From positions 187,542,067-187,606,066 of the forward strand of contig NC_134569.1 of NCBI RefSeq assembly GCF_050947875.1: DNA of 64,000 nucleotides, in the 5' to 3' direction. Shown in pieces: positions 1 through 10,615 of this stretch. The position numbers and the translations under genes are program-made. Position 1 is the stretch's first letter, and each line of letters begins with the position of its first letter. The DNA comes from Dermacentor variabilis (lineage: Eukaryota > Arthropoda > Arachnida > Ixodida > Ixodidae). Under the pieces are notes generated by a model. That model ran no database searches and had not been told where the DNA came from. It saw nothing but the letters and a program-made list of their open reading frames with translations.

Positions 1-1135
1 TTCTTATTGTCAACGACAGCATTTTCGCTGCCGTTTATCATCTCCATGATGACTTGCACAATGATTTAATGTTACTTGCATCTTTGATAACTTCAGAATG
101 TTTTGAAAGATGACATTCCGTCATGGGTCTCAACACTCTGATGCAATAATACGCACACCAATGCATACTCTACTGTAAGTGCTGTAGTTGAACAGAGAAC
201 TCCAAGAAAATGGGAACTTACCTCGTCTCTCTTTTACGTGATTGCAATGACTGGGTGCCAGCAAACAGCTGTTATTTTTATGCGCTTATAGTATCCTGAG
301 GACTGTACATGCATGGAAAAGTAGTACCTGCAACCAGCAGTATGAGCCACAATTTACGACAATGCTGCACTTTCATCCTACAAAGTAGCATGTAATAGAA
401 CGATTTGTGCAAATTCAATTACGTCATCAAGCAAGTGAATGGCTTCACAGATTATTCTGCACTTACTGGAGGCTTTTAAAAAATGCTATGCCTCTTCAAC
501 AGTAACTTGGCTCTCTTGAGTCTTTGATGGGTCGTTGGCCGGGAGTGTCCCCAAATAACTATGTATTCGCCAGAAATGCGTCCAAGGTATGGCGCCAGCA
601 CCAGTCTTTTGATTTTTCAGCCAAAACCTGAAATGTTATAAAAGAGAAGGTTTGGTTAACTATAAAGATGCATGTGCGGGCACAGATACAAAATTGCACT
701 GATAAAATTCGCCTAACCGAGGTATCGATAAGTGGTACAGCAACACCAGAGAGTCTTATTACATTTTATTCGAACGTAACCAAATTGTCTTTTTTAAATC
801 CTCGTCACGTGACTATAATTTTCGCATAGTATGCTGCGGTGTAATTTTCCGCAACGGACCTTTGAAGTCACATTAGTCAATTACCTTGAGTTTAGACACT
901 AACCAACTGCATCATGCACAAGCAATATTCTTGAAAAGTTATGCTCGTTCGAGTCCGAGTTTACGGCTCATTAAAAGTGTCATGGGGTGGCGGAACGAAA
1001 ATTCCACGACAATTGAAATTCTGCAAGGATCCGCCTGTTCATTTTTTTCTCAATAAACACCTTTCTCTCTCACGGCCAAGCCACTGCAAACGGTTAATCG
1101 TAAGGTCATCGGACAAATTTATGAAAGCCACTTAC
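1..1135. other. No gene recognised
   Basis: AT-rich non-coding DNA. No open frame longer than about 66 codons and no TE protein motif or inverted termini were seen. The right edge is the splice donor of the Myb/SANT-like exon on the minus strand, so this stretch may be the downstream intron of that gene. Confidence 0.5.
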
Positions 1136-1374
1136 CGATAAGTCTGCGCAAGGCTTTCAATCGTGTGGTGAACTTGCAGCCGAGTTCTTTCAAAGCCCAC
1201 CTGTCGCAGGGCCGCGGCGATATCGTCGTAAACGCCGCTATTTCTCTTCTGACGGCGTAGGTCCATAAGGCGGTCCTCCCACAAATCTATGAGGAACTCC
1301 GTTTCGCGCTCTCCCCACAGCTGCCACGCTTGCGATGGCGCTACTTTTTTTTCTTCTGCGGCTGGGCGCGCTCC
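1136..1374 (-). CDS. Myb/SANT-like DNA-binding domain exon (candidate)
   Basis: Read on the minus strand from about 1374 to 1136. An ATG near 1374 opens a basic N-terminus rich in Lys. It is followed by a typical Myb/SANT-like trihelix sequence: a Trp-Gly start, ETEFLIDLWED, LRRQKRNSGVYDDIAAAL, then the third-helix part ERTRLQVHHTIESL ending in QTYR. This is the fold used by many arthropod Myb/SANT-like proteins and by the second protein of PIF/Harbinger DNA transposons to bind DNA; the nuclear role is inferred from the family. The open frame runs into a textbook splice donor (CG|GTAAGT) at 1135/1136, so this is a spliced exon and not a random frame. The ATG frame and the domain frame are offset by one base at a run of eight A's (near 1346), so the gene is either broken there, starts at another exon, or carries an indel. 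No partner exon was found in the window. Confidence 0.55.
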
Positions 1375-1869
1375 ATTTCAAACTCACACACACACAAAAA
1401 AATTCACTCGCCCGAGAAAACACTTCTGTGAGGGGAGGAAAAAAAAAGTTATACACTACTTATTACGTTAATGATTAAAAAAACTGCAAGATAAACTAAA
1501 CACGCGGAAGTGGAAAAGCAAGCAAGAAAGTACGCAGACAAAAACAAACAATGCAGAGAGCAATATGGCGGCGATATGACGGTAGCTGGAGTAGAGGGAG
1601 AGTATACTAGACAACATGGAGGAAGGACCACAAGCACGTGGCTGTTGTCGAGAGTATGTGCAGTTCGCACGTATCAAGTGGCAAAAAATACTTTATTGAA
1701 TAATTAATAACACTCATATATAGAATATTTAGAGCATTTTGGTTTGATTTGTTCTTTTTAACCGAGAGTACAAGCACACTGTGAACCAGAGGGCACGTTA
1801 GCGCTATTTCAGTTTCCGTTTCTCAAAGGCCATCGAGATTTCGATAGAGTTGTAAGGTGCTCCGTTGAC
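1375..1869. other. No gene recognised
   Basis: Contains a short CA run and A-rich sequence just 5' of the Myb/SANT-like exon on the minus strand, so it could hold that gene's promoter. No core promoter element could be assigned. No TE motif was seen. Confidence 0.4.
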
Positions 1870-2330
1870 TCGATAGACGCAACACTGCTGTGTCTGCTGT
1901 GGGTAGGAGTAGCATTCACCAACTCCTACAGCTATTGTATTGGAATGGCGGATTCACCAATGTGCGCTAAGTGCAAGTGTGAAGAGACCATCAGTCACCT
2001 TCTGTGCCACTGTTCTCGCTTCGATAATCAACGTGCGACTCTCCAGTGTGCCTTAAATAGACTGGATGACAGGCCATTTACGGAAGCGAAGATCTTGGGA
2101 GCCTGGCCTCACAGCTCATTGGCCCAGAAAGCAGTTCGAGCGCTTTTGCGCTACCTGAGGGCAACAGACTTGAGTGCCCGACTATAGACATCCTACACCT
2201 AAGTTCTCTCTCTCCCTCTTTCACTACCCATTCCCCTCCCCACGTGTAGGGTAGCAAACTGGACTCAGTCTGGTTAACCTCCCTGCCTTTCCGTCTTCGC
2301 TTCTCTTTCTCTCTCTCTCTTCTCTCTCGA
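1870..2330 (+). mobile_element. I/R1-type LINE, 3' end (zinc-knuckle tail and 3' UTR)
   Basis: 5'-truncated copy of a non-LTR retrotransposon that encodes RNase H. Only the C-terminal tail remains: a WVGVAFTNSY-like block, then the Cys-His knuckle MCAKCKCEETISHLLCHC, then LDDRPFTEAKILGAWP and a stop at 2185-2187. Knuckles of the form CxxC...ETxxHxLxxC end the ORF2 proteins of this group. The 3' UTR holds the block GGGTAGCAAAC...GGTTAACCTCCCT followed by a TC-rich tail. The same UTR block follows the element at 5.2-6.3 kb and, inverted, the one at 34.1-35.3 kb, so the three belong to related families. It is dead on arrival: no reverse transcriptase and no endonuclease. Confidence 0.8.
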
Positions 2331-5199
2331 TAGACTATTGACTCGGCGGCCTTCGACACCGCCCGTGTAGCAGCTCGAACTTGACCTTTGAGTCAAATGA
2401 CTATCGGTTGGAAGGCCTTCCAAAGGCCCGTGTGACAGGGGTATAAAATGGCCACAAAAATAATTAGGCACGTACCAACATCCTCCACTGGAATGTGTAA
2501 GCCAATGTGTCCGTCATTAAACAGCTGCAAACGATTGGCATCACAGTCAATTAAGCACTTTTCGTTGGGGGTCTCCCCTGCTGTCTCCGAAGCCTTGCAA
2601 TCGTCTTCTCATACTTGGAAATTTGCCCCTGAATCAGCATGATATCCTTTAGCTGTAGGGTGTATTTTGAGGAAATAGTGGAGATTTCTGCAATAGGTAG
2701 AATAAGAAGCAGGATGTAAGCAATACTGGAGGCTTCAAAGCAATTGAATGTTAATGCTAAGTTCCTTCGTATAAGGAATACTGGAGCCTTCAAAGCTTTA
2801 GAATAGAAATGCTGCGTTCGTTCGTGTAATGCGTATTCTTTCGATCTAAGGTCAAGGAAGCACTGTTATAAACGCTAAGACACACTAAATTTTCTACGGT
2901 AACGACTCCATACACAATTAAAAGATGAAAACAAGTATCTTCACCCCCATGCAAAACAGCTAACAGCGCTCGAGTGCACATAGCCTGCTACAGATGTTGA
3001 GAGAGAGCGCATTATTGCCATACTGCAAATATTGCACGTATACCGCTTTAGAAGTAGCTACGTTTCTTTTGCAAAAGTGGAGCATCATACTTTTTCAGAA
3101 GTCGCTGTGTTAACATAAAGCTCTCTGCCCTGAACGGCGTGCGTTCATAGGCCGCATTTCCTAGCGAACCATCTTATTGTCTAACTTCGTCATTGTATCG
3201 AACGTGCCTCGCAGCTCGGATGCTGCCGCGTCGTTGTTATCACTAGCATCACCACTCATTGATGCGCATGATAAAAAAAAAGAATGGGAAATAAAATTCA
3301 GCGTAGCGAATCGGTAGCAGCTGTTTATGGCTTCAAGGCCACCGTCACTGGTTCATGCAGTTAACAGTGACATAACAAAATACGAAGGGAATAAGTCTCT
3401 AGCAACGTGCAAAATAACTTCCTGTGGCCTTACCACGAAACCGCGACGAAGCAGCAATGCCTGATGTTGGCAGAAGAACCCAGCAACGATCCTCAGGCGA
3501 ATTTTACAGAAAGAGCCCGGCGACGTACCCTGACTAGGCTTCACACGTGTTGGGTCGTACCGCCTGTCAAGCTGCTAGCCGCAGCCGCTGCCACAGGCAG
3601 ATTTATCTTAATGTGCTCTGCCAGCTAGCGGAATCGGCGAAGCGCCGCAGCTCGGCCGCAAAGCGGCTGGAGTGTCCACTGTTGTCGTATACTATGTTAC
3701 TCTGTGCCTAAGCAAATATGAGTTGTGAATGCGAAAGCGTTGATGTCGAATAGAACGGCGCTAAGCGGACCTTCGACAGGCGAGCGCGTTGAGATGCTTT
3801 GCACGTTTTTATTTGTCTTTAGAAGAGTTAAGTGCAGGGCTAGTTGGTGATCTGCATACTGAAAAGATTTTGCGCCAAAAAACAACACATACAAGAAAGG
3901 CCACGACACCTCGGGCGCTACTTCAACTGTTTCAACAGTTCTTATTTGTCCTTCCGAACAGTTTTTATTTGTCCTTCCCGAGGCGCAGATAGAACCCAGG
4001 CCAGAGCTCGCGAGGACAAGGAACGCGCCGATAACCTTATCTTGACCCTAATCAACCCTATAGGGTCGGATCTATCCCAATAAGTTTAATAACGACTGAT
4101 AAGGGTTGATAAAGGCTTATACTGATCGGGTCAAGTTTCATAACGTTAACAATGACACCGGGCTAGTGGACATGAGCAAGTCGTACAATGCTTACGCATA
4201 CTTAGCCAACTGCCTGAGCAGTTTCAGCGTCAATTTTTGCCTTACGAATTAAACATAACCGTTAGGGCTCTATATATGGATCAGCCAAGAGGGTCCGTGC
4301 AAGCTTTCAATTGACGAAATTGAGGTTTTTTCTCACACCCTAGCTAATTCATCGCCGCGCTCGAAACTTTGCCTCAACGTTATCTTTATCGCCCCCACAC
4401 TGCCTAGGATTTCCAGATTACTGCAACATTTCGTGCTTCGGATAAGCTGGGGTTCCCGCTTGTGCATCCCTGTTTACCAGTTTGTTTTCATGCGCCATTG
4501 TTTCGATCTTGCGCGCGTGAGTTTACTTTTCCTAGTGTTTCTAGTCACAAGAACAGGTCTGTTGTGAAATGCCAAATCGAACGCAGCCACTGGGAAGCTC
4601 CGCCGAATGATTACTCTGTAGAACTCCAGACTGAGACTATTGCCCTATATCGGGTGTTCGTCAATACATGAGTACTTATCATTACAAATAATGCACGGGA
4701 AACGTTCTCTCGTAATCCGACACCGGCGATCGCTGTTTCGAATGCACAGTAAATGTCTCGCTTAGCAACTTCTATTTTTTTTTCTTTTCATGCATCATTT
4801 TCTAAATAGATTGTAAGCGGTGGCGGCGGTTACCCCCACCAAATTTATCATATGCAACTTTCAAAACGTGTAAATGATCCAAGGTGCTCTATAATCACTT
4901 TCCAATTAAAATATGCGCAGAAATCAAAGGTAGATGGGGTCTGCAGATTCAGTACAGAATCATTAAACTGTTTCGACGCCACGATTTTTGATGCACCATG
5001 GAAACGAGGGCTCCAAAGACGAAGTTCTTTGAGGTGCGTCCGAATTGATGGAAAAAAAGAAGATAAGCAAATAACATGAATTGAAATACTTAGTGCAATA
5101 TGCCTACTGGGAGCGCATTAGCACACTTATTCTTTGCACAAACATTTCCTTGTATAGAAACACCGCCTTGCGTCACCGTGGCAGGCGCAAGGTTCTGCG
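2331..5199. other. No gene recognised (2.9 kb)
   Basis: No convincing exon, TE protein or RNA gene was seen. There are short open frames only. One feature is repeated GATAA/TTGAT-type wording around 4020-4140 (ataacctt, gataagggtt, gataaagg), too irregular to call a repeat. Unclassified old repeats are likely here but cannot be named without a library. Confidence 0.45.
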
Positions 5200-6265
5200 C
5201 AGTGTAAGGAAAAATGGCGCGCATCGCAGCAGACAACGCGGTTGTTGCCGCCCTACATGGATCGGCAGGCGACGAGGACATCGAGGCACCCTATGAGCCA
5301 CCATTTAACCGCCATGTCCTCAACGTATGGGTTTCTATGAAAGCTTCCATGCCAGGTATACTTCGTATCATGAGAACGCAGACACCTCATAAATGGACGA
5401 TATTGTGCGATGCCAAATCAGCGCTACAGGCGCTAAAATACTTTTTAAAGAAAGGACCATACTATCTGCTCGTGCCGCAAATCGTCGAACTTCATCACAG
5501 TGCCGAGTTAAGTGACCACGTGATCACCTTTCAATGGGTGCCTACTCATTGCGGTGTTTTTGGCAATGAACTCGATGACAGTGAGGCAAGAACGGCGTCC
5601 TCTTCCTCTGATGAAGTACGGATTGCCGACCCGCGACCTCACACCAACTCCATGATCAAGGCACTCATGCAGGACCTTGCAAAGGCTTACAGAGCCCACT
5701 ATGAGAACATTCACAGACGTCTACATATGATTGACCCAGACAGTAAATTCTGTTTGCCCCCGAAGCTTACACGGAGCACAACATCATTGCAACACAGGAT
5801 TCGGCTCGGCGTTGCTTTCACCCGTCACTACGCGCACCTCATCGGCCAATCGAACAGCCCTAATTGTGAACACTGCGAGATCCCTGAAACCTTGCAACAC
5901 GCATTGTGCGACTGCCCAGCATATACGCTGGAGGGAAGGACGTTAGAAAGCTTCCTGGACAGCGTTGGCAGGCAACCATCGTCGGAGGAAGCTATCCTCG
6001 GCCCATGGCCTGACACTGCAATTTCAATGCGTGCAACGAAAGTATTGTTGAAGTTTCTACAGGACACTAAGCTCGACGAGCGGCTCTAGCAAGACTTATG
6101 TCTCATGTACATAAGCACTCACGACTTCTCTTATCATCATCCTCCATCTCAGTACTTTCACTCCTCTACCCTCTTCCGCAGTGCAGAGTAGCAGGCTAAA
6201 GCGCACTAGCTCAGGTCGACCTCTCTGTCTTTCCTATCAATAAATTCTATTCAATTCAGTTGCGT
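5200..6265 (+). mobile_element. I/R1-type LINE, 3' third with intact RNase H-tail frame
   Basis: 5'-truncated non-LTR retrotransposon. It begins inside the RNase H domain, runs through the Cys-His tail to a stop at 6087-6089, and continues into a 3' UTR with the block GTAGCAGGCTAAAGC...AGGTCGACCTCTC also present (diverged) in the copies at 2.2 and 34.1 kb. It ends in AATAAATTCTATTCAATTC, which contains a poly(A)-type signal. This is the least decayed LINE tail in the window. The upstream edge is not sharp; I placed it where coding similarity starts. Confidence 0.8.
5214..6089 (+). CDS. RNase H domain plus Cys-His tail of a LINE ORF2 (291-codon open frame)
   Basis: The open frame starts at an ATG that is probably only the first internal Met of a larger ORF2. 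Residues ~60-125 are RNase H: WTILCDAKSALQAL carries the third-position Asp of the fold, and ITFQWVPTHCGVFGNE is the usual W(V/T)P(S/A)H-GxxGNE block. After the GNE the expected Ala-Asp is Leu-Asp-Asp, a mild divergence. Residues ~195-230 carry the knuckle CEHCEIPETLQHALCDC. The final part ends LGPWPDTAIS...FLQDTKLDERL, matching the tail of the 1.9 kb copy. The RNase H would remove the RNA strand during target-primed reverse transcription. Without RT or endonuclease the fragment cannot move, although the frame is free of stops for 291 codons. Confidence 0.8.
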   Translation: MARIAADNAVVAALHGSAGDEDIEAPYEPPFNRHVLNVWVSMKASMPGILRIMRTQTPHKWTILCDAKSALQALKYFLKKGPYYLLVPQIVELHHSAELSDHVITFQWVPTHCGVFGNELDDSEARTASSSSDEVRIADPRPHTNSMIKALMQDLAKAYRAHYENIHRRLHMIDPDSKFCLPPKLTRSTTSLQHRIRLGVAFTRHYAHLIGQSNSPNCEHCEIPETLQHALCDCPAYTLEGRTLESFLDSVGRQPSSEEAILGPWPDTAISMRATKVLLKFLQDTKLDERL

Positions 6266-6451
6266 CGCGTGTGAGACGAAAGCCTTTCGCTGCTTTTCGA
6301 AGATCGAGAGGCTTTATTCGATAAACGTTAGAAACGTGAAAGTGGGACAAGGTGCCCAAAATAGTTTTGCTTTAAAAGTGTTGTACCGTGGCAAGCGAAG
6401 AACTGGCACCGGAAATTGCACTGCGTTTGTCTTACACGAGCTGTGTTGCAG
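6266..6451. other. Short non-coding gap before the membrane exon
   Basis: Nothing was recognised apart from the pyrimidine-poor run to a TTGCAG acceptor at 6451. Confidence 0.4.
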
Positions 6452-6749
6452 ATTGCAACTGGGAAAGATGCCCAGCTGCCATTGTGCGAGCACGGGTCTG
6501 ACCCAAACAGCCAGCAGGCGAAATTGACGTGGCCGCGCATGGTTTGCACGGTGGTGCTGCTCGTTACGGGCGCCTTCTTCGCCGTCTTGTTGCTGTTCGA
6601 GTCGAGGGAGTCGCGGTCCTCCATCGAGAGTACTACAAACACGAGTGCGCCGCCACTGGAGCGCGAGATGGTCGAGTCAAGGACGGTGTTGAATGTGCAC
6701 GTAACCAACGGCACGGTGCACACGAAGACGCCCCCGGTCACAGCATCTG
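6452..6749 (+). CDS. Candidate host exon: single-pass membrane protein, N-terminal part
   Basis: A TTGCAG acceptor at 6451 and a CTG|GTGAGA donor at 6749/6750 bracket 298 bases open in one frame (acceptor phase 0, donor phase 1). The peptide has a polar N-terminal stretch, a Trp-Pro-Arg-Met junction, then one hydrophobic segment (VCTVVLLVTGAFFAVLLLF). An acidic/Ser/Thr-rich stalk follows, with a possible N-glycosylation site (NGT). The layout cytoplasmic tail - anchor - stalk fits a type II membrane protein. In ticks, M13 (neprilysin-like) metallopeptidases have such N-termini, but the catalytic HExxH part is not here, so that assignment is a guess. Codon use is GC-rich at third positions, unlike the AT-rich surroundings, which supports real coding. 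If the exon is initial, the start could be the Met just before the hydrophobic segment (ATG near 6539). The next exon was not found. Confidence 0.45.
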
Positions 6750-7548
6750 GTGAGAAGAAAGAGAGCGATCTGCCGACGCCACTCGCAACGACACTTCAAG
6801 TAGACGTGGATGAATATTCAAGAAATAGTTTGCCAGAAACAGGTTGCAACATTGCTTCTCTTTTGGGCCATTCAGTGAAATGCTCTTTAGTAGTTCATGA
6901 TATACCATTTTGCGGCTGAAAGGACCCGAATTAAAATACTATTTAAGTATAGTGTCAACAGACAGGAAATCGAGAGCATTTTATTGGAGCGTTATCGGGG
7001 GCCCGGAAACAAAAAACGGAATTGGCAAAGAACGCCAGTCGACAAGTGCCTGATACCAGGATCTCGCGCAAACCCTAGCGAAGCAGAGTTATCCGGTGAA
7101 AGGCATTCATGCAGCAGGCGCGATCCTCGAGTGTTTTCCTCTTCCATAGAAATGTTTCTGGGGCCTAATCCGGTGTTCCTCGCCGGTTCCGCGCTATACA
7201 CCACAGCGGTCCCATCGGAGCCTTGAACGCGGAAGTGCTCGCCGTTAGAGCAGGAATATTAACGTTGCTTAACTTAGCATCATCACGTTATACTACGATA
7301 GACTACTTCACTTTATTGTAAACAAATCGCAGAGATCTAAGGCAACTCAATCACTCACATCGCGTCGTGGTCATTGTTGCCACTCAGTTCACTTCGTCGT
7401 CCCGACCTTCCGTAGCAGCGCCACAGAACGCAAGATAATCCCTCAATAGCGGGCAAGAGCTACATGCTCGATACAGAACGACAACAACGACCAGAAGCCA
7501 GCCAGAACTACACGATGCAAAATACATTGTTGGGCCCGCATAAATATA
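6750..7548. other. No gene recognised
   Basis: Lies between the membrane exon donor and a gypsy LTR, possibly intron. A 109-codon open frame (6897-7226) shows no family signature and no composition bias that would support it. Confidence 0.4.
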
Positions 7549-8106
7549 TTGCTACGGCATGAGCCGGCTAAGGAGAAGAGGAGGAAGACGTTATCTGGCG
7601 CAGCCTCGGGACGCCATCTTCACTTCACGATCAAGCTCGTTCTTTGAATAAAGCCGGTTCAACATTAACCGTAGCAGTTTTGTGCTGCAGGTGCTGGGTA
7701 CTTCGACCAAGACGATGGAACTGCTGCAGCAAGTGCCACGCTGGAGCCGACGCCTACTTCCATTGCCTCCGACACCACTTGAGTTCCCGATGTCCCACAG
7801 CGGCGACCAACAGCCTTCTTTGGTTGCTCCAGTTCGAACAACCGGCGCCTGGATGCATCAGATGGAGCCCCGCCCTTTCTCAGGAAAATTCCGCGAGGAC
7901 GCGGAGGAGCGCCTCACCCACTACAAGCGTGTGAGCAAGTACAACGGCTGGAACTCCACGGCTCAGCTCGACAATGTCTTTCTGTTCCTCACAGACACTG
8001 CGCTAGTGTGGTATTGAGATATCTTCACGTGGGACAGCTTCATTACTGTCCTGAAAGAGTGTTTTGGCGATTCCACCACGAAAAGGAAGCGGGCGGAGCA
8101 GACATT
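7549..8106 (+). mobile_element. Ty3/gypsy fragment: LTR end plus gag N-terminal part
   Basis: The LTR end starts near TATTGCTACGGCATGAGCC and ends near 7674, with GAATAAAGCCGG as the LTR polyadenylation-type signal. An ATG at 7715 opens a gag frame with MHQMEPRPFSGKF, REDAEERLTHYKRVSKYNGW and NVFLFLTDTALVWY, typical of the capsid start in arthropod gypsy elements. A TGA at 8015-8017 interrupts it, and in-frame gag sequence (DIFTWDSF, LKECFGDST) continues to about 8106. There it is cut by the 3' end of an RTE LINE. Nothing of pol is present, so this is a remnant. Confidence 0.8.
7715..8106 (+). pseudogene. gypsy gag fragment, stop at codon ~101
   Basis: Codons from the ATG at 7715 read as a gypsy capsid N-terminus. 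The reading frame is stopped by TGA directly after the conserved ALVWY motif and resumes beyond it, then ends abruptly at the RTE junction. Gag would have formed the cytoplasmic particle of the element; this fragment cannot. Confidence 0.75.
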
Positions 8107-8748
8107 AGGTAGCGATACGATACGATAGGTAGCGAGGCACTGGAAGTGGTAAGGGAATACATCTACTTAGGGCAGGTTGTGACCACGGATCCGGATCATG
8201 AGACTGAAATAACCAGAAGAATAAGAATGGGTTGGGAGGCGTTTGGCAGGCATTCTCAAATCAGGAACAGCAGCTTGTCACTAAGAGAAAAGTGTATAAC
8301 AGCTGTGTCTTACCAGTGCTAATGTATGGGGCAGGAACCTGGAGGCTTACGAAAAGGGTTCTGCTGAAATTGAGGACGACGCAACGAGCTATGGAATGAA
8401 GAATGATGGGTGTAACTTTAAGGGATAAGAAAAGAGGAGATTGGGTGAGGGAACAAACGTGGGTTAATTACATCTTAGTTGAAATCAAGAAAAAGAAATG
8501 GGCATGGGCCGGACATGTAATGAGGAGGGAAGATAACCGATAGTCATTAACGGTTACGGAATGGATTCCAAGGGAAGGGAAGCCTAGCAGGGGCGGCAGA
8601 AAGTTAGGTGGGCGGATGAGATCAAGAAGTTTACAGGGGTTTACCCCGGTCATGTACAATTAGTACATGACCGGGGTAGATTGAGAAGTATGGGAGAGGC
8701 CTTTGCCCTGCAGTGGGCGTAACCAGGCTGATGGCGATGATGATGATA
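8107..8748 (+). mobile_element. RTE-clade LINE, 3' end (copy 1)
   Basis: 5'-truncated RTE. It begins at GGTAGCGAGGCACTGG (conceptually IGSEALEVVREYIYLGQ) and runs through the C-terminal domain (ETEITRRIRMGWEAFGRHSQI, KRGDWVREQT, KKKWAWAGHVMRRED, PREGKRSRG), all split by stops and shifts. It ends in CAGGCTGATGGCGATGATGATGA. A very short 3' UTR ending in TGATGA-type repeats is the RTE hallmark. Three more copies at 12.7-15.9, 46.2-47.1 and 49.55-49.89 kb share this end. The left junction repeats a GGTAGCGATACGATACGATAGG stutter, and the element cuts the gypsy gag. Confidence 0.85.
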
Positions 8749-9696
8749 TTGAAATCGTGCGTACCATCAAATGTCTGGGAGTAACCTTGTCGGAATCGCT
8801 TAATTGGGATGCCCAAATCAATAACATACGATCAAAAATGAACAAAGTGAATGGGGTGCTATGTCGTCAACGGTATGTGCTATCAACAAGAATTAAACTA
8901 TTAATCTACAACGCTTTCTTAGTTCCAATACTTAACTACTGCCACACTGTCTGGGGCGCAATTACGAATCATAATTTATCCAAGATAATTGTTACTCAGA
9001 AACGTGCGATAAGATTGATTGATAACATAACATGGTATGCCCACACAGAAAGCTATTATTCCGAGTTTAACATCATTCAAGTGCCTAATCTTTATGCCTT
9101 CAGATTAATTCTTATGTACAAGAATGCTATTAAAACAACCAACGCAGATATGTTGACACTATTCAACCTTCAAAGCAATGTGCCCATGTACAATGTAGGC
9201 CGTTGCAGCGCTTGGTCTGCACAGTTTTGTCGGACTGTGTACCGATTTCAATCAAGCGCCTATAAACTTCCCTGTTACCTTAACACACTTGAAAGTAATA
9301 ACATCTCACTCGAAGAAATATCGAAAAATAAGTTAATTAGTGTTTTGACGCTTTTGCAGTAATGTATGGTGTTTCATTCTGTTATTGTATGTCGCGCTAT
9401 TGTTTCTTACATCACACAATGCTAAAAAATGCACTAAGGCTGTTGTCAATTTTGTACGTATATTTTCTTGCTGATCCCTACTGTATTTTTGCCCTTGTAC
9501 GTTCACAAATTTCGCAAAGTATTCCAATGTTTCTAGTATTTCTCTGCGTTTGTCATGACTAAGCTGTTTCCTCGTCATACTGTCATCTGGGGCGTAATGG
9601 GGTTTTTTTCAAGCCGCTGCATGCGGCTTTTACCCTTACGTCCGCTCTCATTCTGTATTCTGTGGAAAGAGAGAAACAAAGATTATTATTATTATT
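8749..9696 (+). mobile_element. CR1-like LINE, 3' end with intact C-terminal frame
   Basis: Starts immediately after the RTE tail. It encodes the C-terminal part of a CR1/L2-type ORF2: IKCLGVTLSESLNWDAQI, LLIYNAFLVPILNYCHTVWG and QKRAIRLIDN, ending in KLISVLTLLQ with a stop at 9360-9362. These blocks follow the RT in CR1-like proteins. The 3' UTR ends at an (ATT)n run at 9682-9696, the usual CR1-like terminus. The frame runs for about 200 codons without a stop and is joined in frame to the preceding RTE tail, making a 219-codon chimeric ORF from 8703. The element has no endonuclease and no RT core, so it is inactive. Confidence 0.85.
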
Positions 9697-10474
9697 AAAA
9701 AATGTTACGATACTGTGATGTAGTTATCTTTTACACGAACAAAGTGTCATTGCGTTGTGGCGATTTGTTGTAATTATATTGTGATCCTTATGACCACTGG
9801 CTCACACATGGTCCGCGATATGTGTGCGTAATTTCATTGCGAAGCTGCCTTGTGTTTTCAATGAGACTGCAGTCTCTGCTGGCTTTTTCCAAAATGCCTA
9901 ATAATCTAGACTTCTCTCGCGTGCAGGACAGCTGGAACTACGAACAATTATTTTTCTTCTCAGAAGTGTCCTGCTGCACAGCACGAATAATACATGTAAA
10001 GCATGACCATTTTTTTTGCCTCTGCGCATACAATAGAACAATGCGCTTTGTTTCCATGGCCGAACACCGCTGACGACGGCGTGTGCTGATTATTAGGAAC
10101 TCAATGCGCAAGTGTGCTCTGCTGATTCGTGCACTACATGAGAAAATAGAACTTTTCTGCATTTGCTATTGCTAAACATGTAGCAGTACTCTATCCAGAC
10201 GTATTTCGCAAGGAAGAAAAGAAGGAACCCTTGCACAAAATAGCGTAAAATCAAGCCAAATAAACGTTTTGTTGCTTGTTTTCACTTTTTTTTACTCGAA
10301 CAATATTAAACTTGTGAGCAGAATGAGGCGGCAGGTAGCACAATGCACGTAGGCGCGTTGCATATTATTTAACTCCTTTATTTCAGTTTTGCCCATGCAG
10401 TTCAAACCAATAAGTCCTCGAAAAAAAGCTTTGTTCTTCTAGAAAATGGAGCGTCGTCTGCGTAGGAGGCTTCT
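9697..10474. other. Possible promoter / 5' region of the lipocalin candidate
   Basis: No TE motif or long frame was seen. Since the signal-peptide exon begins at 10475, this is where its promoter would lie; AT-rich runs are present but no convincing TATA box with spacing could be fixed. Confidence 0.3.
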
Positions 10475-10615
10475 ATGTTCTCTCACTGTGTTCGTGACCA
10501 GCTCTCAATATTAACAATCTTGAATATAATGCTTCTACATTGCCTTACTTTGATAAGCGTGGTTTTAACCACTCCATGCGCACATGGGAACAGTGGGCTG
10601 AGAGAGCTTCTTCAA
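10475..10615 (+). CDS. Lipocalin candidate, exon 1 (signal peptide)
   Basis: An ATG at 10475, with a second in-frame ATG at 10529, opens a hydrophobic secretory signal: MLLHCLTLISVVLTTPCAHG, then NSGLRELLQ. The frame meets a consensus donor CAA|GTAAGT at 10615/10616, phase 0. The start at 10529 gives the more normal signal peptide (~19 residues, likely cleavage near Ala-His). Tick lipocalins begin with a signal peptide followed by a short helix of the DAWKxL(Q) type, after which exon 1 ends; LRELLQ fits that position. The exon at 27868-28019 has a phase-0 acceptor and continues with the expected strand A-B sequence, so I propose the two are spliced together. Lipocalins are secreted in saliva and sequester histamine, serotonin or leukotrienes; the ligand here cannot be told. 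Confidence 0.5.

Noticed and set aside
6328..6741. 137-codon minus-strand frame opposite the membrane exon
   Set aside because: Antisense shadow; the plus strand has the splice signals and the membrane segment.
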